Origin: Aureimonas sp. Leaf324 | GTDB taxonomy: Bacteria > Pseudomonadota > Alphaproteobacteria > Rhizobiales > Rhizobiaceae | Direction: 5' to 3' | Length of the DNA stretch: 64,000 bases | NCBI RefSeq assembly: GCF_001423245.1 | Contig: NZ_LMOH01000001.1 | Coordinates: forward strand, 526,563 to 590,562 | In this document: positions 16,724 to 26,235 of the stretch, piece after piece | Layout: the number at the start of each line of letters is the position of its first letter | Numbering within the stretch: position 1 is the stretch's first letter | Translations under genes and position numbers: made by a program | Notes under the pieces: generated by a model | Seen by the model: the letters and a program-made list of their open reading frames with translations, nothing else | The model's database searches: none | What the model was told of the DNA's origin: nothing

Positions 16724-19717
16724 TCAGGCGCTCAGGCGCGAGTTGTCGGGATCGAAGAAGACCGTACCGGTCACCGTCGCGCGCAGCGTCTCGTTCGGCA
16801 TCGGGATGTGGACGGTCTCGCCCATGCGTCCCTTGCCGCCTTCCACCACCGCGAGCGCGATGGACCGGCCGAGCGCGACACTCCAGTAGGAGGACGTCAC
16901 GTGCCCGACCATCTTCATCGGTACCGGCTGGTTCGGGTCGAGCACGATCTGCGCCCCTTCCTCGAGGACCGTCTTCGGGTCCTCGGTCAGGAGGCCGACG
17001 AGTTGCTTGCGGTCAGCCTTCAGCATGTCCGGCCGGCTCAGCGAGCGCTTGCCGACGAAGTCCGGCTTCGTCTTGCCGATCGCCCAGCCAAGGCCCGCGT
17101 CGTCCGGCGTCAACGTGCCGTCCGTGTCTTGGCCGACGATGATGTAGCCCTTCTCGGCGCGCAGCACGTGCATCGTCTCGGTGCCGTAGGGGGTGATGCC
17201 ATAGGGCTTGCCGGCCTCGATCAGCTTTTCCCAGATCGCGCGGCCGAAGCGTGCGGGCACGTTGACCTCATAGCCGCGCTCTCCGGTGAAGCTCATGCGG
17301 AACAGGCGCGTCGGTACCCCGGCAATCTTGCCTTCGGCGATCGACATGTGCGGGAAGGCGTCGTCCGACAGGTCGATGCCTTCGATCAGCGGCTCGAGCA
17401 GCTTACGGGCGTTCGGGCCGTTCAGCGCGATCACCGACCACTGCTCGGTGGTGGAGGTCAGCCAGACCCGGAGCTCGGGGAACTCCGTCTGGAGATAGTC
17501 CTCCATCATGTTGAGCACGCGCGCGGCACCGCCCGTCGTCGTCGTCACGTGGAAGCGGTCCTTCGACAGGCGGCCGATCACGCCGTCGTCGCGGATGAAT
17601 CCGTCCTCGCCGAGCAGAACGCCATAGCGCGTGCGGCCGGGTTCGAGCTTCGTCCAGGGATTGGTGTACATCCGGTTCAGGAACTCGGCCGCGTCCGGAC
17701 CCACGATCTCGATCTTGCCGAGCGTCGAGGCGTCGAAGATGCCGACGGATTCGCGCGTCGCCTTGCACTCGCGCGCGACGGCCGCGTGCATGTCCTCGCC
17801 GGTCTTCGGGAAGTACCAGGCGCGCCGCCACAACGACACCGGCTCGAACACCGCGCCGTGCTCCTCGGCCCAGGCGTCGATTGCGGTCTTGCGCGTCACG
17901 TCGAACAGGCGGCCACGGTTGTAGCCGCAGAAGGCGCCGAAGGTCGTCGGCGTGTAGGGCGGCCGGAAGGTCGTGAGACCGACGGCCGGGGCAGGGCGCT
18001 GCACGGCGTCGGACGCGATAGCGAGACCGTTGATGTTAGACGTCTTGCCCTGGTCGGTCGCCATGCCGTTGGTGGTGTAGCGCTTGATGTGCTCGATGGA
18101 GCGGAAGCCCTCGCGCACGGCCAGACGGATGTCCTTGGCGGTCACGTCGTTCTGGAAGTCGACGAAGGCCTTCGCCTTCGACGGGTTGAGGTCGGTCGGC
18201 AGTTCACGGCTGGCCACGCCCGTCAGGCGACGCTCGCCTCCGACGTCGTAGCTGCTCGAACGGGTGGGGAAGCCGGCGTCGAAGGCAGCCGCCGCGCCGG
18301 CATTCGCGCCGCCCGCCAGAGCGTTGGCCAGGCCGAAATCGCCGTTTCCGGCACCGACGCAGCGGCACTCTTCCTTCTGGGTCGCGGGAAGGAAGGTCTG
18401 ACCGTCCTCACGCCATTCCAGTTTGCCCTGCGTATGGGAGAAGAGGTGAAGGCTCGGCGTCCAGCCGCCGCTCATCAGCAGCGCGTCGCAGGGGAGGGTG
18501 CGAGCCTGGGCCGCACCGCCGTTGACCGGCGTGACGCGGACGGACTCGACGCGCAGGCGTCCCTTGGTTCCGGTCACGGTCCAGCCTTGCAGGACTTCGA
18601 TCCCGGCCGCTTCCGCTTCCGCCTTCAGCTCGGCGTCGACGATGGATCGAATGTCGACGATCGCCGACACCTTGACGCCCGCCCTGGCGAGGTCGAGCGC
18701 GGCAAGCCAGGCGCTGTCGTGGCCGGTGACGACGACGACGTCGTTGCCGACCTTCACGCCGTAGCGGTTGAGGTAGCTGCGCGCGGAGCCCGCCAGCATC
18801 ACGCCGGGCCGGTCGTTGCCGTGGAAGACGAGCGGGCGCTCGATCGACCCCTGTGCGAGGACGACCTGCTTGGCGCGCACCTTCCACATGCGCTCGCGCG
18901 GGGCGCCTTCGGGCGCGGACGGAAGGTGGTCGGTCAGCCGCTGGCAAAGGCCGACGAAATTCTGGTGGTAGTAGCCGAAAGCCGTGGTGCGCGGCAGGAG
19001 GGTGACGTTCGGCAGGGCCGAAAGCTCGCCGACCGCCTTCTCGAGGAAGGCCCAGCCGGTGCCGCCGTCGACCGACGCGTCGGTTTCGGACAGGAGCGAC
19101 CCGCCGAACTCCGCCTGTTCGTCGACCAGCATCACCTTCGCGCCGGAACGCCCGGCTTCGAGCGCGGCGGCCAGACCCGCCGGACCGGAGCCGACGACGA
19201 GTACGTCGCAGTGCACGAAGCGGCTGGAATAGCGGTCAGGATCGGGCTCGGTCGGCGATTTGCCGAGGCCCGCGGCGCCGCGGATCACCGGCTCGTAGAC
19301 CTTGTTCCAGAAGGACTTCGGCCACATGAACGTCTTGTAGTAGAAGCCGGCCGAGAACAGCATGTAGAGGGCGTCGTTCACGGCCCCGACGTCGCGCTTC
19401 AGCGACGGCCAGTGGTTCTGGCTCGACGTCTTCAGCCCGTTCGAGATTTCGAGCACGGTCGCGCGCGTGTTCGGCTCGAAGCGGCCCGGCCCGCGGTCGA
19501 CGCCGAGCAGCGCGTTCGGCTCTTCCGAGCCGGCCGAGAGGATGCCGCGCGGGCGGTGGTACTTGAACGAGCGGCCGACGAGGTGGACGCCGTTGGCGAG
19601 CAGCGCCGAGGCGACCGTATCGCCCTCGAAGCCGTTGAAGGTCTGCCCATTGAAGGAAAAGCTGACGCGCCGGTTGCGGTTGACCCGGCCGCGATGAGCT
19701 ACGCGGAAATCGCTCAT
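16724..19717 (-). CDS. soxA: Sarcosine oxidase subunit alpha
   Basis: A 997-residue SoxA, the largest subunit of heterotetrameric sarcosine oxidase. In order it has an N-terminal ferredoxin-fold-like domain without iron-sulfur cysteines (about 1-90), an NAD-binding oxidoreductase domain with GSGPAG at 177-182, a second dinucleotide-binding segment (NDVVVVTGHDSAW), and a C-terminal GcvT-like folate domain (from about 610; EPVSLWRRAWYFP, SFTGERGYEVNVPARFG). Methylene-THF is made in the folate domain. The start ATG overlaps the soxD stop by four bases (ATGA). Length and domain order are those of a complete, ordinary SoxA. Confidence 0.95.
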   Translation of the reverse strand: MSDFRVAHRGRVNRNRRVSFSFNGQTFNGFEGDTVASALLANGVHLVGRSFKYHRPRGILSAGSEEPNALLGVDRGPGRFEPNTRATVLEISNGLKTSSQNHWPSLKRDVGAVNDALYMLFSAGFYYKTFMWPKSFWNKVYEPVIRGAAGLGKSPTEPDPDRYSSRFVHCDVLVVGSGPAGLAAALEAGRSGAKVMLVDEQAEFGGSLLSETDASVDGGTGWAFLEKAVGELSALPNVTLLPRTTAFGYYHQNFVGLCQRLTDHLPSAPEGAPRERMWKVRAKQVVLAQGSIERPLVFHGNDRPGVMLAGSARSYLNRYGVKVGNDVVVVTGHDSAWLAALDLARAGVKVSAIVDIRSIVDAELKAEAEAAGIEVLQGWTVTGTKGRLRVESVRVTPVNGGAAQARTLPCDALLMSGGWTPSLHLFSHTQGKLEWREDGQTFLPATQKEECRCVGAGNGDFGLANALAGGANAGAAAAFDAGFPTRSSSYDVGGERRLTGVASRELPTDLNPSKAKAFVDFQNDVTAKDIRLAVREGFRSIEHIKRYTTNGMATDQGKTSNINGLAIASDAVQRPAPAVGLTTFRPPYTPTTFGAFCGYNRGRLFDVTRKTAIDAWAEEHGAVFEPVSLWRRAWYFPKTGEDMHAAVARECKATRESVGIFDASTLGKIEIVGPDAAEFLNRMYTNPWTKLEPGRTRYGVLLGEDGFIRDDGVIGRLSKDRFHVTTTTGGAARVLNMMEDYLQTEFPELRVWLTSTTEQWSVIALNGPNARKLLEPLIEGIDLSDDAFPHMSIAEGKIAGVPTRLFRMSFTGERGYEVNVPARFGRAIWEKLIEAGKPYGITPYGTETMHVLRAEKGYIIVGQDTDGTLTPDDAGLGWAIGKTKPDFVGKRSLSRPDMLKADRKQLVGLLTEDPKTVLEEGAQIVLDPNQPVPMKMVGHVTSSYWSVALGRSIALAVVEGGKGRMGETVHIPMPNETLRATVTGTVFFDPDNSRLSA

Positions 19718-20016
19718 GCCCGGACCTCCTCGGGTGCGGCTTCTTCGGGGCGCGGCTTGCCGGCCTCGTAGGTCGTCAGGAACTTGTCGGTGACGGTGTC
19801 GCGGACGGCGTTGAAGAAGCGTCCGCAGCCGTGGATGTGCCGCCAGCGCTCGTGGTGCTTCCCGCGCGGGTTGTCACGGATGTAGAGAAAGTCGCGCCAT
19901 TCGTCGTCGGAGAGGACGGACGGGTTCTCGGGACGCGCGATATGCGCCTGGCCGCCATAGGCGAACTCGACCTCGGGCCGTTCGCAACGGCAGTAGGGGC
20001 AACGGATGAGAAGCAT
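19714..20016 (-). CDS. soxD: Sarcosine oxidase subunit delta
   Basis: A 100-residue zinc-binding SoxD subunit. The zinc ligands of the family are visible as Cys6 and Cys9 (IRCPYC) together with His62 and Cys64 (HIHGC). The conserved middle EWRDFLYIRDNPRGKHHERW is typical. It is located 15 bases after soxB and overlaps soxA by four bases, the usual soxBDAG order. It has a short acidic C-terminal tail. Confidence 0.95.
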   Translation of the reverse strand: MLLIRCPYCRCERPEVEFAYGGQAHIARPENPSVLSDDEWRDFLYIRDNPRGKHHERWRHIHGCGRFFNAVRDTVTDKFLTTYEAGKPRPEEAAPEEVRA

Positions 20017-20031
20017 GGTCCGAACCCCCTC

Positions 20032-21285
20032 TTAGTGCGCGACCGCGGCCGCGGCCGCCTCGTCGATCAACCGGCCGGTGCCGAAGCGCTCCAGCGTGAA
20101 CGGCGCGTTGATCCGGTGTGGCTCGCCGCGCGCGATCGTGTGCGCGAAGACGTTGGCCGAGCCCGGCGTCGCCTTGAAGCCGCCGGTGCCCCAGCCGCAG
20201 TTCACGAAGAGGCCCGGAACCGGGGTCTTGCCGATGATCGGCGAGCGATCCGGCGTGACGTCGACGATGCCGCCCCATTTGCGCAGCATCCGCATGCGCG
20301 TGAAGATCGGAAAGATCTCGCAGATCGCCGCGACCGTATGCTCGATCAGCGGCAGGCCGCCGCGCTGGCTGTAGGACACGTATTGGTCCGTTCCCGAGCC
20401 GATGACGAGCTCGCCCTTGTCGGACTGCGAGATGTAGGCGTGCACGGTGTTCGACATGACGACGCACGGGAAGATCGGCTTGACCGGCTCCGACACGAGG
20501 GCCTGGAGCGGGTAGCTCTCGAGCGGCAGGCGGACGCCGGCCGATTCCATCACGACCGAGGTGTTGCCGGCGGCGGACACGCCGACCCGTTTGGCCTTGA
20601 TGAAGCCCCGCGCGGTCTCGACGCCGGACACGTGACCCGCGGCATCGCGGCGGATCGCGGTCACCGGGCAGTTCTGGATGATGTCGACGCCCATGGCCGC
20701 CGCGCCGCGTGCATAGCCCCAGGCCACCGCATCGTGGCGCGCCACACCGCCACGCCGCTGAAGCGCGGCGCCCATCACGGGGTAGCGGGCGTTCGGTGAG
20801 ATATCGAGAGGCGGGCAGAATTCCTTCGCCTCTTCGGCCGTCAGCCATTCATTGTCGATGCCGTTGAGGCGGTTCGAATGGACGTGCCGTTTGAAGCTCT
20901 GAACGTCATGGACGTTGTGCGCGAGCATCATGACGCCGCGCTGCGAGAACATGACGTTGTAGTTCAGCTCCTGGGTGAGGTTCTCCCAGAGCTTCATCGA
21001 ATGCTCGTAGAGCATCGCGCTTTCGTCGTAGAGGTAGTTCGAGCGGATGATGGTCGTGTTGCGACCGGTGTTGCCGCCTCCGAGCCAGCCCTTCTCGATC
21101 ACCGCGACGTTGGTGATCCCGTGCTCCTTGGCGAGGTAGTAGGCCGCGCCCAGCCCATGGCCGCCGGCGCCAACGATGATCGCATCGTACTCCGCCTTCG
21201 GCTCGGCATCCGGCCATTGCGGCTTCCAGTTCTTGTGTCCGGACAGCGCATTCGACACGAGCGACGGGAAGGAGAAGCGGGTCAT
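20032..21285 (-). CDS. soxB: Sarcosine oxidase subunit beta
   Basis: A 417-residue FAD-dependent DAO-type oxidoreductase subunit that oxidises sarcosine. The Rossmann motif GAGGHG is at 39-44, and ARHDAVAWG around His184 corresponds to the histidine that carries covalent FMN in characterised SoxB proteins. The first gene of the sox run on the minus strand. I chose the ATG at 21285, preceded by TGAGG about seven bases upstream, over a GTG/ATG-type start at 21297. The promoter region just upstream contains the repeated operator described at 21317-21358. Confidence 0.95.
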   Translation of the reverse strand: MTRFSFPSLVSNALSGHKNWKPQWPDAEPKAEYDAIIVGAGGHGLGAAYYLAKEHGITNVAVIEKGWLGGGNTGRNTTIIRSNYLYDESAMLYEHSMKLWENLTQELNYNVMFSQRGVMMLAHNVHDVQSFKRHVHSNRLNGIDNEWLTAEEAKEFCPPLDISPNARYPVMGAALQRRGGVARHDAVAWGYARGAAAMGVDIIQNCPVTAIRRDAAGHVSGVETARGFIKAKRVGVSAAGNTSVVMESAGVRLPLESYPLQALVSEPVKPIFPCVVMSNTVHAYISQSDKGELVIGSGTDQYVSYSQRGGLPLIEHTVAAICEIFPIFTRMRMLRKWGGIVDVTPDRSPIIGKTPVPGLFVNCGWGTGGFKATPGSANVFAHTIARGEPHRINAPFTLERFGTGRLIDEAAAAAVAH

Positions 21286-21316
21286 CGCGAACCTCAAACG
21301 ACCATTGCCGGGGTAT

Positions 21317-21358
21317 CATTGCGACAATGCCCTGCCGGAGACAGGACATTTGCGTCAA
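21317..21358 (-). promoter_or_regulatory. Shared operator upstream of soxB
   Basis: Read toward soxB, this element is TTGACGCAAATGTCCTGTC, then 13 bases, then TGTCGCAATG, ending 31 bases before the soxB ATG. The same 19-mer (one mismatch) and the identical 10-mer occur in the same order and orientation upstream of purU, with a 14-base gap. Both blocks start with the related half-site TGWCGCAA, 31 bases apart. It is directly visible in the sequence. A GlxA/AraC-type activator is the likely ligand, since such factors bind direct repeats, but that is inference. Confidence 0.65.
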
Positions 21359-21455
21359 TCGGGTCGCACTTTAAGAACCAGCATTGCGCCCTAGTCGAGG
21401 CACCCGAGAACGGAGGGCGACAAACGTGGACGCGTGTTCGCCCGGTCCCCTGAGT

Positions 21456-22517
21456 TCAGGCGGCCTGCGCCTCGCCGATCAGGGCAGACTGCTGCGCCTG
21501 ACGTCGGACCTCCTGCGGCGTCATGTCGAAGCGCTGGCGAAACATGCGGCTGAGGTGCGAAGAATCGCAGAAGCCGCATTCGACCGCGATCGAGGCCACG
21601 AGCTTGTCGGTCGTCTCGATGAGATGGCGCGCGAAGGTCAGCCGGATCTGCAGAAAGGCCGCTTGCGGGGAGGCCCCGAGCGCCGAGCGGAAGTGCCGCT
21701 CCAGCTGGCGTTTGCTGTGCCCCATCCGCTTGGCGAGTTCGGCGACGGACAGCGGCGTATCGATGTTCTGCTGCATCAGGAGCAGCGCCCGCATCACCAT
21801 CGGATCGCGCGTCGAGATATCCATCGACACGCCGGGCTGGGGCTTCTCCGGCCGCAGAGCATCATCGATGATCATGATGTGGAGGCTCTTGCTCGCCTGC
21901 GCCCGGCCGACGTGGCGTTCCACGAGATAGGCCGCCAGATGCGCCGAACTGGCACCGCCCGAGCAGGTCAGGCGCTCGCCGTCGTCGATGAAGATCTGGT
22001 CGGAGACGGGATCCAGCCCGTCGAACTGTTCGAGGAAGTCGGCGTGGTGGAACCAGCTGACGCAGCAGCGATAGCCCTTCATCAGGCCGGCCTTGTGAAG
22101 GAGGAACCCCCCGGTGCAAAGGCCGATCAGCGGAACGCCAGCGGCTGCCGCCCTCGCGAGATAGGACACGTAGTTCGCCCCCAGACCGGACAGGTCGTCC
22201 ATCACCCCACCGACAACCACGATATAGTCGAACTTGGTCGGATCCCCGAGCCGTTCGTTCGGCTGCACGGACACGCCGCTGCTCGACGGAATCGCACTCA
22301 TCGTGTCCGAAAGGACGTTCCAATTGCACATGATGGGACGGCTTCGGTCGCCCTCGTCGGCGGCCAGCCGCAGGACATCAACGAAATTGGCAAAGGCGCA
22401 GAGGGTGAAGCGTTTGGCCAGGATGAAGCCGACCGAAAGGCGCGCCGTGGTCTTTCGCGGTTTGTAGACCGCGGAAACCTGTGAACTTGCGCGGCTCTCG
22501 CCAACCTTCGCGTCCAT
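21456..22517 (-). CDS. GlxA/AraC-type regulator of the sarcosine/dimethylglycine genes
   Basis: A 353-residue transcription factor with a DJ-1/PfpI-like N-terminal domain (about 25-195; SVGFILAKRFTLCAFANFVDVLRL, LIGLCTGGFLLHKAGLMKGYRCCVSW) and a C-terminal AraC-type DNA-binding domain (about 245-340; LAKRMGHSKRQLERHF, VECGFCDSSHLSRMFR). It is the second regulator of this architecture in the betaine block and the two are only distantly alike. It lies between the soxB operon and the divergent purU operon, both of which carry the same operator element, so it is the prime candidate to bind it. I chose ATG 22517; longer frames upstream overlap the operator region. Confidence 0.82.
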   Translation of the reverse strand: MDAKVGESRASSQVSAVYKPRKTTARLSVGFILAKRFTLCAFANFVDVLRLAADEGDRSRPIMCNWNVLSDTMSAIPSSSGVSVQPNERLGDPTKFDYIVVVGGVMDDLSGLGANYVSYLARAAAAGVPLIGLCTGGFLLHKAGLMKGYRCCVSWFHHADFLEQFDGLDPVSDQIFIDDGERLTCSGGASSAHLAAYLVERHVGRAQASKSLHIMIIDDALRPEKPQPGVSMDISTRDPMVMRALLLMQQNIDTPLSVAELAKRMGHSKRQLERHFRSALGASPQAAFLQIRLTFARHLIETTDKLVASIAVECGFCDSSHLSRMFRQRFDMTPQEVRRQAQQSALIGEAQAA

Positions 22518-22569
22518 CAGCCATCCTCGCCGAGCGCTCTCGCCGAACTGTCGTACTGCTAATCCGGTC

Positions 22570-22612
22570 TTGACGCAAACGTCCTGTCCGAGGGCCGATC
22601 GGTGTCGCAATG
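22570..22612 (+). promoter_or_regulatory. Shared operator upstream of purU
   Basis: TTGACGCAAACGTCCTGTC, 14 bases, then TGTCGCAATG, ending 105 bases before the purU ATG. 28 of the 29 motif positions are identical to the element upstream of soxB, in the same orientation relative to the gene. It also lies 53 bases upstream of the divergent GlxA-type regulator, so it could serve autoregulation as well. Confidence 0.65.
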
Positions 22613-22717
22613 CTACCTCCTGCGAGCCGAACTTGCCCGGGCGCGATCCACCGGATGCCCCGCCGAACGCGCTGAGATTCCGCCTTTCGTTCCTTCCTCC
22701 CAGTCGAGTAGTCCGTG

Positions 22718-23575
22718 ATGGCCGAGAACAAGTTCATCCTCAAGCTCAGCTGTCTCGACCAGCCCGGCATCACGGCGGCGCTCGCCACCGCGCTCGCCTC
22801 GCGCGGGGCGAACATCGTCGAGGCCAACCAGTTCTGCGATCGCCAGACCAACCAGCTCTTCGTTCGCATCGCGGTCGCGGCGCCCGAAGCCACCACACAA
22901 CCCGTTCTCGACCTTGCCCTGAAGCCCTCGGTCGACCGCTTTGACATGCGCATCAAGCTCGAGGACCTGTCGCGCCGCCCGAAGATCATCATCATGGTCT
23001 CGAAGTTCGACCACGCGCTCCTACACCTTCTCTACCAGATCAAGGTCGGCTGGCTGAACGCCGAGGTCGCGGCGATCGTCTCGAACCACGAGGGCTCGCG
23101 CCGCACCGCCGAGCAGGAGGGCATTCCTTTCCACTACTGGCCGGTGAACAAGGAGAACAAGGATGAGCGCGAACAGCAGCTGATCGAGCTCGTTCAGGCG
23201 ACCGGCGCCGAACTCGTCGTTCTCGCCCGCTACATGCAGGTTCTCTCCAACGATCTGTCGAACCGGCTGTTCGGCATGGTGATCAACATCCACCACTCCT
23301 TCCTGCCGAGCTTCAAGGGCGCCAAGCCCTATCACCAGGCGCACGAGCGCGGGGTGAAGCTGATTGGGGCGACCGCGCACTACGTGACGGCCGATCTCGA
23401 CGAAGGGCCGATCATCGAACAGGAAACCGAGCGCGTCAGCCACGCGATGACCGGCGACGACTTCGTGGCGGCCGGGCGCGACATCGAGTCCCGCGTTCTG
23501 GCACGGGCGGTGAAGTATCACCTCGAAGGCCGCGTCATGCTCAACCATCATCGCACGGTCGTTTTCACGCCGTGA
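22718..23575 (+). CDS. purU: Formyltetrahydrofolate deformylase
   Basis: A 285-residue PurU that hydrolyses 10-formyl-THF to formate and THF. It has an N-terminal ACT domain (about 1-80; LSCLDQPGITAALATALASRG) and a C-terminal formyltransferase-like domain (about 88-280; FDHALLHLLYQ, VSNHEGSR, HHSFLPSFKGAKPY, GATAHYVTADLDEGPIIEQ). The ATG at 22718 is preferred over a GTG three bases earlier. Next to a dimethylglycine dehydrogenase-like gene, 63 bases downstream, its role is probably to recycle THF when betaine methyl groups load the folate pool, rather than purine synthesis. Confidence 0.93.
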   Translation: MAENKFILKLSCLDQPGITAALATALASRGANIVEANQFCDRQTNQLFVRIAVAAPEATTQPVLDLALKPSVDRFDMRIKLEDLSRRPKIIIMVSKFDHALLHLLYQIKVGWLNAEVAAIVSNHEGSRRTAEQEGIPFHYWPVNKENKDEREQQLIELVQATGAELVVLARYMQVLSNDLSNRLFGMVINIHHSFLPSFKGAKPYHQAHERGVKLIGATAHYVTADLDEGPIIEQETERVSHAMTGDDFVAAGRDIESRVLARAVKYHLEGRVMLNHHRTVVFTP

Positions 23576-23638
23576 ATCTCTCGCAGAACGCCATCGGCGC
23601 GCGGCGCCTACGCTCAGCGAACTGAAGGACAGAAGGAC

Positions 23639-26200
23639 ATGGCTGCTTTCCCGGAAAAGGCGCGGGTCGTCATCATCGGACTGGGCGGGATCGTCGGCGC
23701 TTCGATCGCCCATCACCTCGTCGAGCGAGGCTGGGACGACATCGTCGGCATCGACAAATCGGGCATCCCGACCGACATCGGCTCGACCGCCCATGCCTCG
23801 GACTTCTGCTACACGACCAGCCACGATTTCCTGAGCTGCTGGACGACGCTCTACTCGATCGATTTCTTCGAGAAGATGGGCCACTACGCCCGTGTCGGCG
23901 GTCTCGAGGTCGCGCGCGTCGGCGACGACGAGCGCATGGACGAGATCCGGCGCAAGGTCGCCTCGGCCAAGGCCTTCGGCACCCGCGCGCGCCTGATCGA
24001 GCCAGCCGAGATCAAGGCGAAGATGCCGCTGATCGAGGAAAGCGTCGTCCAGGGCGGCCTCTGGGACCCCGACGCCGGCCTCGTCATCCCGCGCTCGCAG
24101 ACGGTCGCCGGCAAGCTCGTCGACCAGGCGGTCGACGCGGGCAAGCTGCAGGCCTTCGCCAACACGTCGGCCAAGTCCCTCGTGATCGAGGACGGCCGCA
24201 TCAAGGGCGTCGTCACCAGCCGCGGGACGATTATGGCCGACCACGTCGTGGTCTGCGCGGGCCTGTGGGGTCGCTTGATCGCCGAGATGGCGGGCGAGGA
24301 CCTGCCGGTGATGCCGGTCGACCATCCGCTCACCTTCTTCGGTCCCTATGAGGAGTTCGCGGGCACCGGCAAGGAGATCGGCTATCCGCTGCTCCGCGAC
24401 CAGGGCAATTCAGCTTATCTGCGCGACACCGGCGATCCGAAGACCGCCGAGGGCGGGCAGATCGAGTGGGGCTATTACGAGGAGCACAACGTGCGGCTCG
24501 TGCACCCGCGCGAACTCCTCGAGAAGCACCAGGCGCGCCTGTCGCCCTCGCAGCGCGACCTCGACATGGAGCAGGTCATCGAGCCGCTCGAGCGCGCGAT
24601 GGAGCTGACGCCGATCCTCGGCGAGCTCGGCTACAACGAGGGCCACTCCTTCAACGGCCTCCTCCAGACCACGACCGACGGCGGTCCGTCCATGGGCGAG
24701 AGCCAGAAGGTGCGGGGCCTCTGGTACTGCGTCGGCATTTGGGTGAAGGACGGCCCGGGCATGGGCAAGCTCATCGCCGACTGGATGACGGACGGGCGCA
24801 CCGCGATCGACCACAACCGCATCGACTTCGCGCGCTTTGCGAGCTTCCAACTGGACGAGAAGTTCATCGAGGAGCGCTGCACCGAGACGGCGCGCAAGAT
24901 CTACAATCCGCCGGTGCACCCGCGCGAGCCCTTCGCGGGCGGCCGCGGCATCCGCCGCTCGCCCTTCCACGAGCGGGAGAAGGAGCTCGGCGGCTACTTC
25001 ATGGAGCTCGGCGGCTGGGAGCGTGCCCACGGCTACGCTGCCAACGAGCACCTCCTTGAAAAGCACGGCAACCGCATTCCGGTGCGCGAGAACGAATGGG
25101 ACAACCGCCACTTCTGGCGCGTCTCGAACGCCGAACACCTTGAGATGAGCGAGAGCTGCGGCATCATCAACCTGTCGCACTTCTCGATCACCGACATCGA
25201 GGGGCCGGATCATGTCGAGCTGATGGAGTGGCTGTGCGCCGCCAAGATCGGCGGCGACGCCAACATCGGGAAGGGCATCTACACCCACTTCCTCGATGAC
25301 GAGGGCATGGTGCGGGCCGACTTCACGGTCATCCGCATTGCCGACCGAATCCGGATGATCAACGGCGCCGACGCCGGGCCGCGCGACTTCCAGTACATGC
25401 GGCGCACCGCTGCCGATCGCGGCCTCGACGTGACGATCACGGACGTTTCCGAAAAGTACATCACGATCGGCATCTGGGGTCCGAACGCCCGCGAGAACCT
25501 CGGCAAGCTGCTGGACGACCCGTCCGTCCTGTCGCCCGAGAACTTCCCGTTCGCCGCGATCAGGCCGATCACGATCGCCGGAAAGTCGGTCACCGCATTC
25601 CGCATCTCGTATGTCGGCGAGCAGGGCTGGGAACTGCACATGGCCTACGAGGACGGTCTTGCGGTCTGGGACGCCCTTCGCTCCACCGGCGCGATCGCCG
25701 TCGGGGTCGAGACCTATGCGAACACCCGTCGCATGGAGAAGAGCCTGCGCCTGCAGAACGCCGACCTTCTGACCGAGTACAACCTTCTGGAGGCCGATCT
25801 CGCGCGCCCGAAGGTCAAGGAGGCGGACTTCCGCGGCAAGGCGAAACACATCGAGTATCGCGCCCGCGCCAACCAGCCGGCGATGCTTTGCACTCTGGTG
25901 ATGACCGACAACGTCGATTCGAAGGGCGTGCCGCGCTATCCCGTCGGCACGATGCCGGTGCTCGATCCGGCCACGGGCGAGACGCTGGTCGACGAACTCG
26001 GTCGCCGCTCCTTCACCACCTCGGTCGCCTACGGGCCCACCATCGGCAAGAACATCGCGCTCGCCTATCTGCCCTGGAGCCACTGCGAAGTCGGGCGCAA
26101 GCTCGACGTCGAATATTTCGGCGACGCCTTCCCGGTCGAGGTCGCCGCGGTCGGCTACAAGCCGCTCTACGACCCCGACAACGCCAAGCCGAGGAGCTGA
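23639..26200 (+). CDS. Dimethylglycine/sarcosine dehydrogenase-like FAD protein with GcvT domain
   Basis: An 853-residue soluble flavoprotein. An N-terminal DAO-type FAD domain (about 8-400; VVIIGLGGIVGASIAHHL, STAHASDFCYTTSHDF) is followed by an FAO_M-like region (about 400-460) and a C-terminal GcvT-type tetrahydrofolate domain (about 460-850; SVTAFRISYVGEQGWELHM). This is the architecture of dimethylglycine and sarcosine dehydrogenases, which demethylate their substrate and load the carbon onto THF. The missing step between GbcAB and SoxBDAG in this block is dimethylglycine to sarcosine, so that reaction is the best assignment. It shares an operon with purU. A terminator follows 36 bases after the stop. 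Confidence 0.83.
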   Translation: MAAFPEKARVVIIGLGGIVGASIAHHLVERGWDDIVGIDKSGIPTDIGSTAHASDFCYTTSHDFLSCWTTLYSIDFFEKMGHYARVGGLEVARVGDDERMDEIRRKVASAKAFGTRARLIEPAEIKAKMPLIEESVVQGGLWDPDAGLVIPRSQTVAGKLVDQAVDAGKLQAFANTSAKSLVIEDGRIKGVVTSRGTIMADHVVVCAGLWGRLIAEMAGEDLPVMPVDHPLTFFGPYEEFAGTGKEIGYPLLRDQGNSAYLRDTGDPKTAEGGQIEWGYYEEHNVRLVHPRELLEKHQARLSPSQRDLDMEQVIEPLERAMELTPILGELGYNEGHSFNGLLQTTTDGGPSMGESQKVRGLWYCVGIWVKDGPGMGKLIADWMTDGRTAIDHNRIDFARFASFQLDEKFIEERCTETARKIYNPPVHPREPFAGGRGIRRSPFHEREKELGGYFMELGGWERAHGYAANEHLLEKHGNRIPVRENEWDNRHFWRVSNAEHLEMSESCGIINLSHFSITDIEGPDHVELMEWLCAAKIGGDANIGKGIYTHFLDDEGMVRADFTVIRIADRIRMINGADAGPRDFQYMRRTAADRGLDVTITDVSEKYITIGIWGPNARENLGKLLDDPSVLSPENFPFAAIRPITIAGKSVTAFRISYVGEQGWELHMAYEDGLAVWDALRSTGAIAVGVETYANTRRMEKSLRLQNADLLTEYNLLEADLARPKVKEADFRGKAKHIEYRARANQPAMLCTLVMTDNVDSKGVPRYPVGTMPVLDPATGETLVDELGRRSFTTSVAYGPTIGKNIALAYLPWSHCEVGRKLDVEYFGDAFPVEVAAVGYKPLYDPDNAKPRS

Positions 26201-26235
26201 CCGGCTCCCTGTTCGAAAGATCGGAGCGACAATCG

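Noticed and set aside
16712-19771. An open frame of 1019 codons antisense to soxA
   Set aside because: It is a shadow frame produced by high third-position GC on the opposite strand; its translation is Arg/Asp/Val-rich, has no recognisable domain, and soxA is certain.
22613-22717. A folate or glycine riboswitch in the purU leader
   Set aside because: Only about 105 bases are available and I see none of the conserved cores of these riboswitches.
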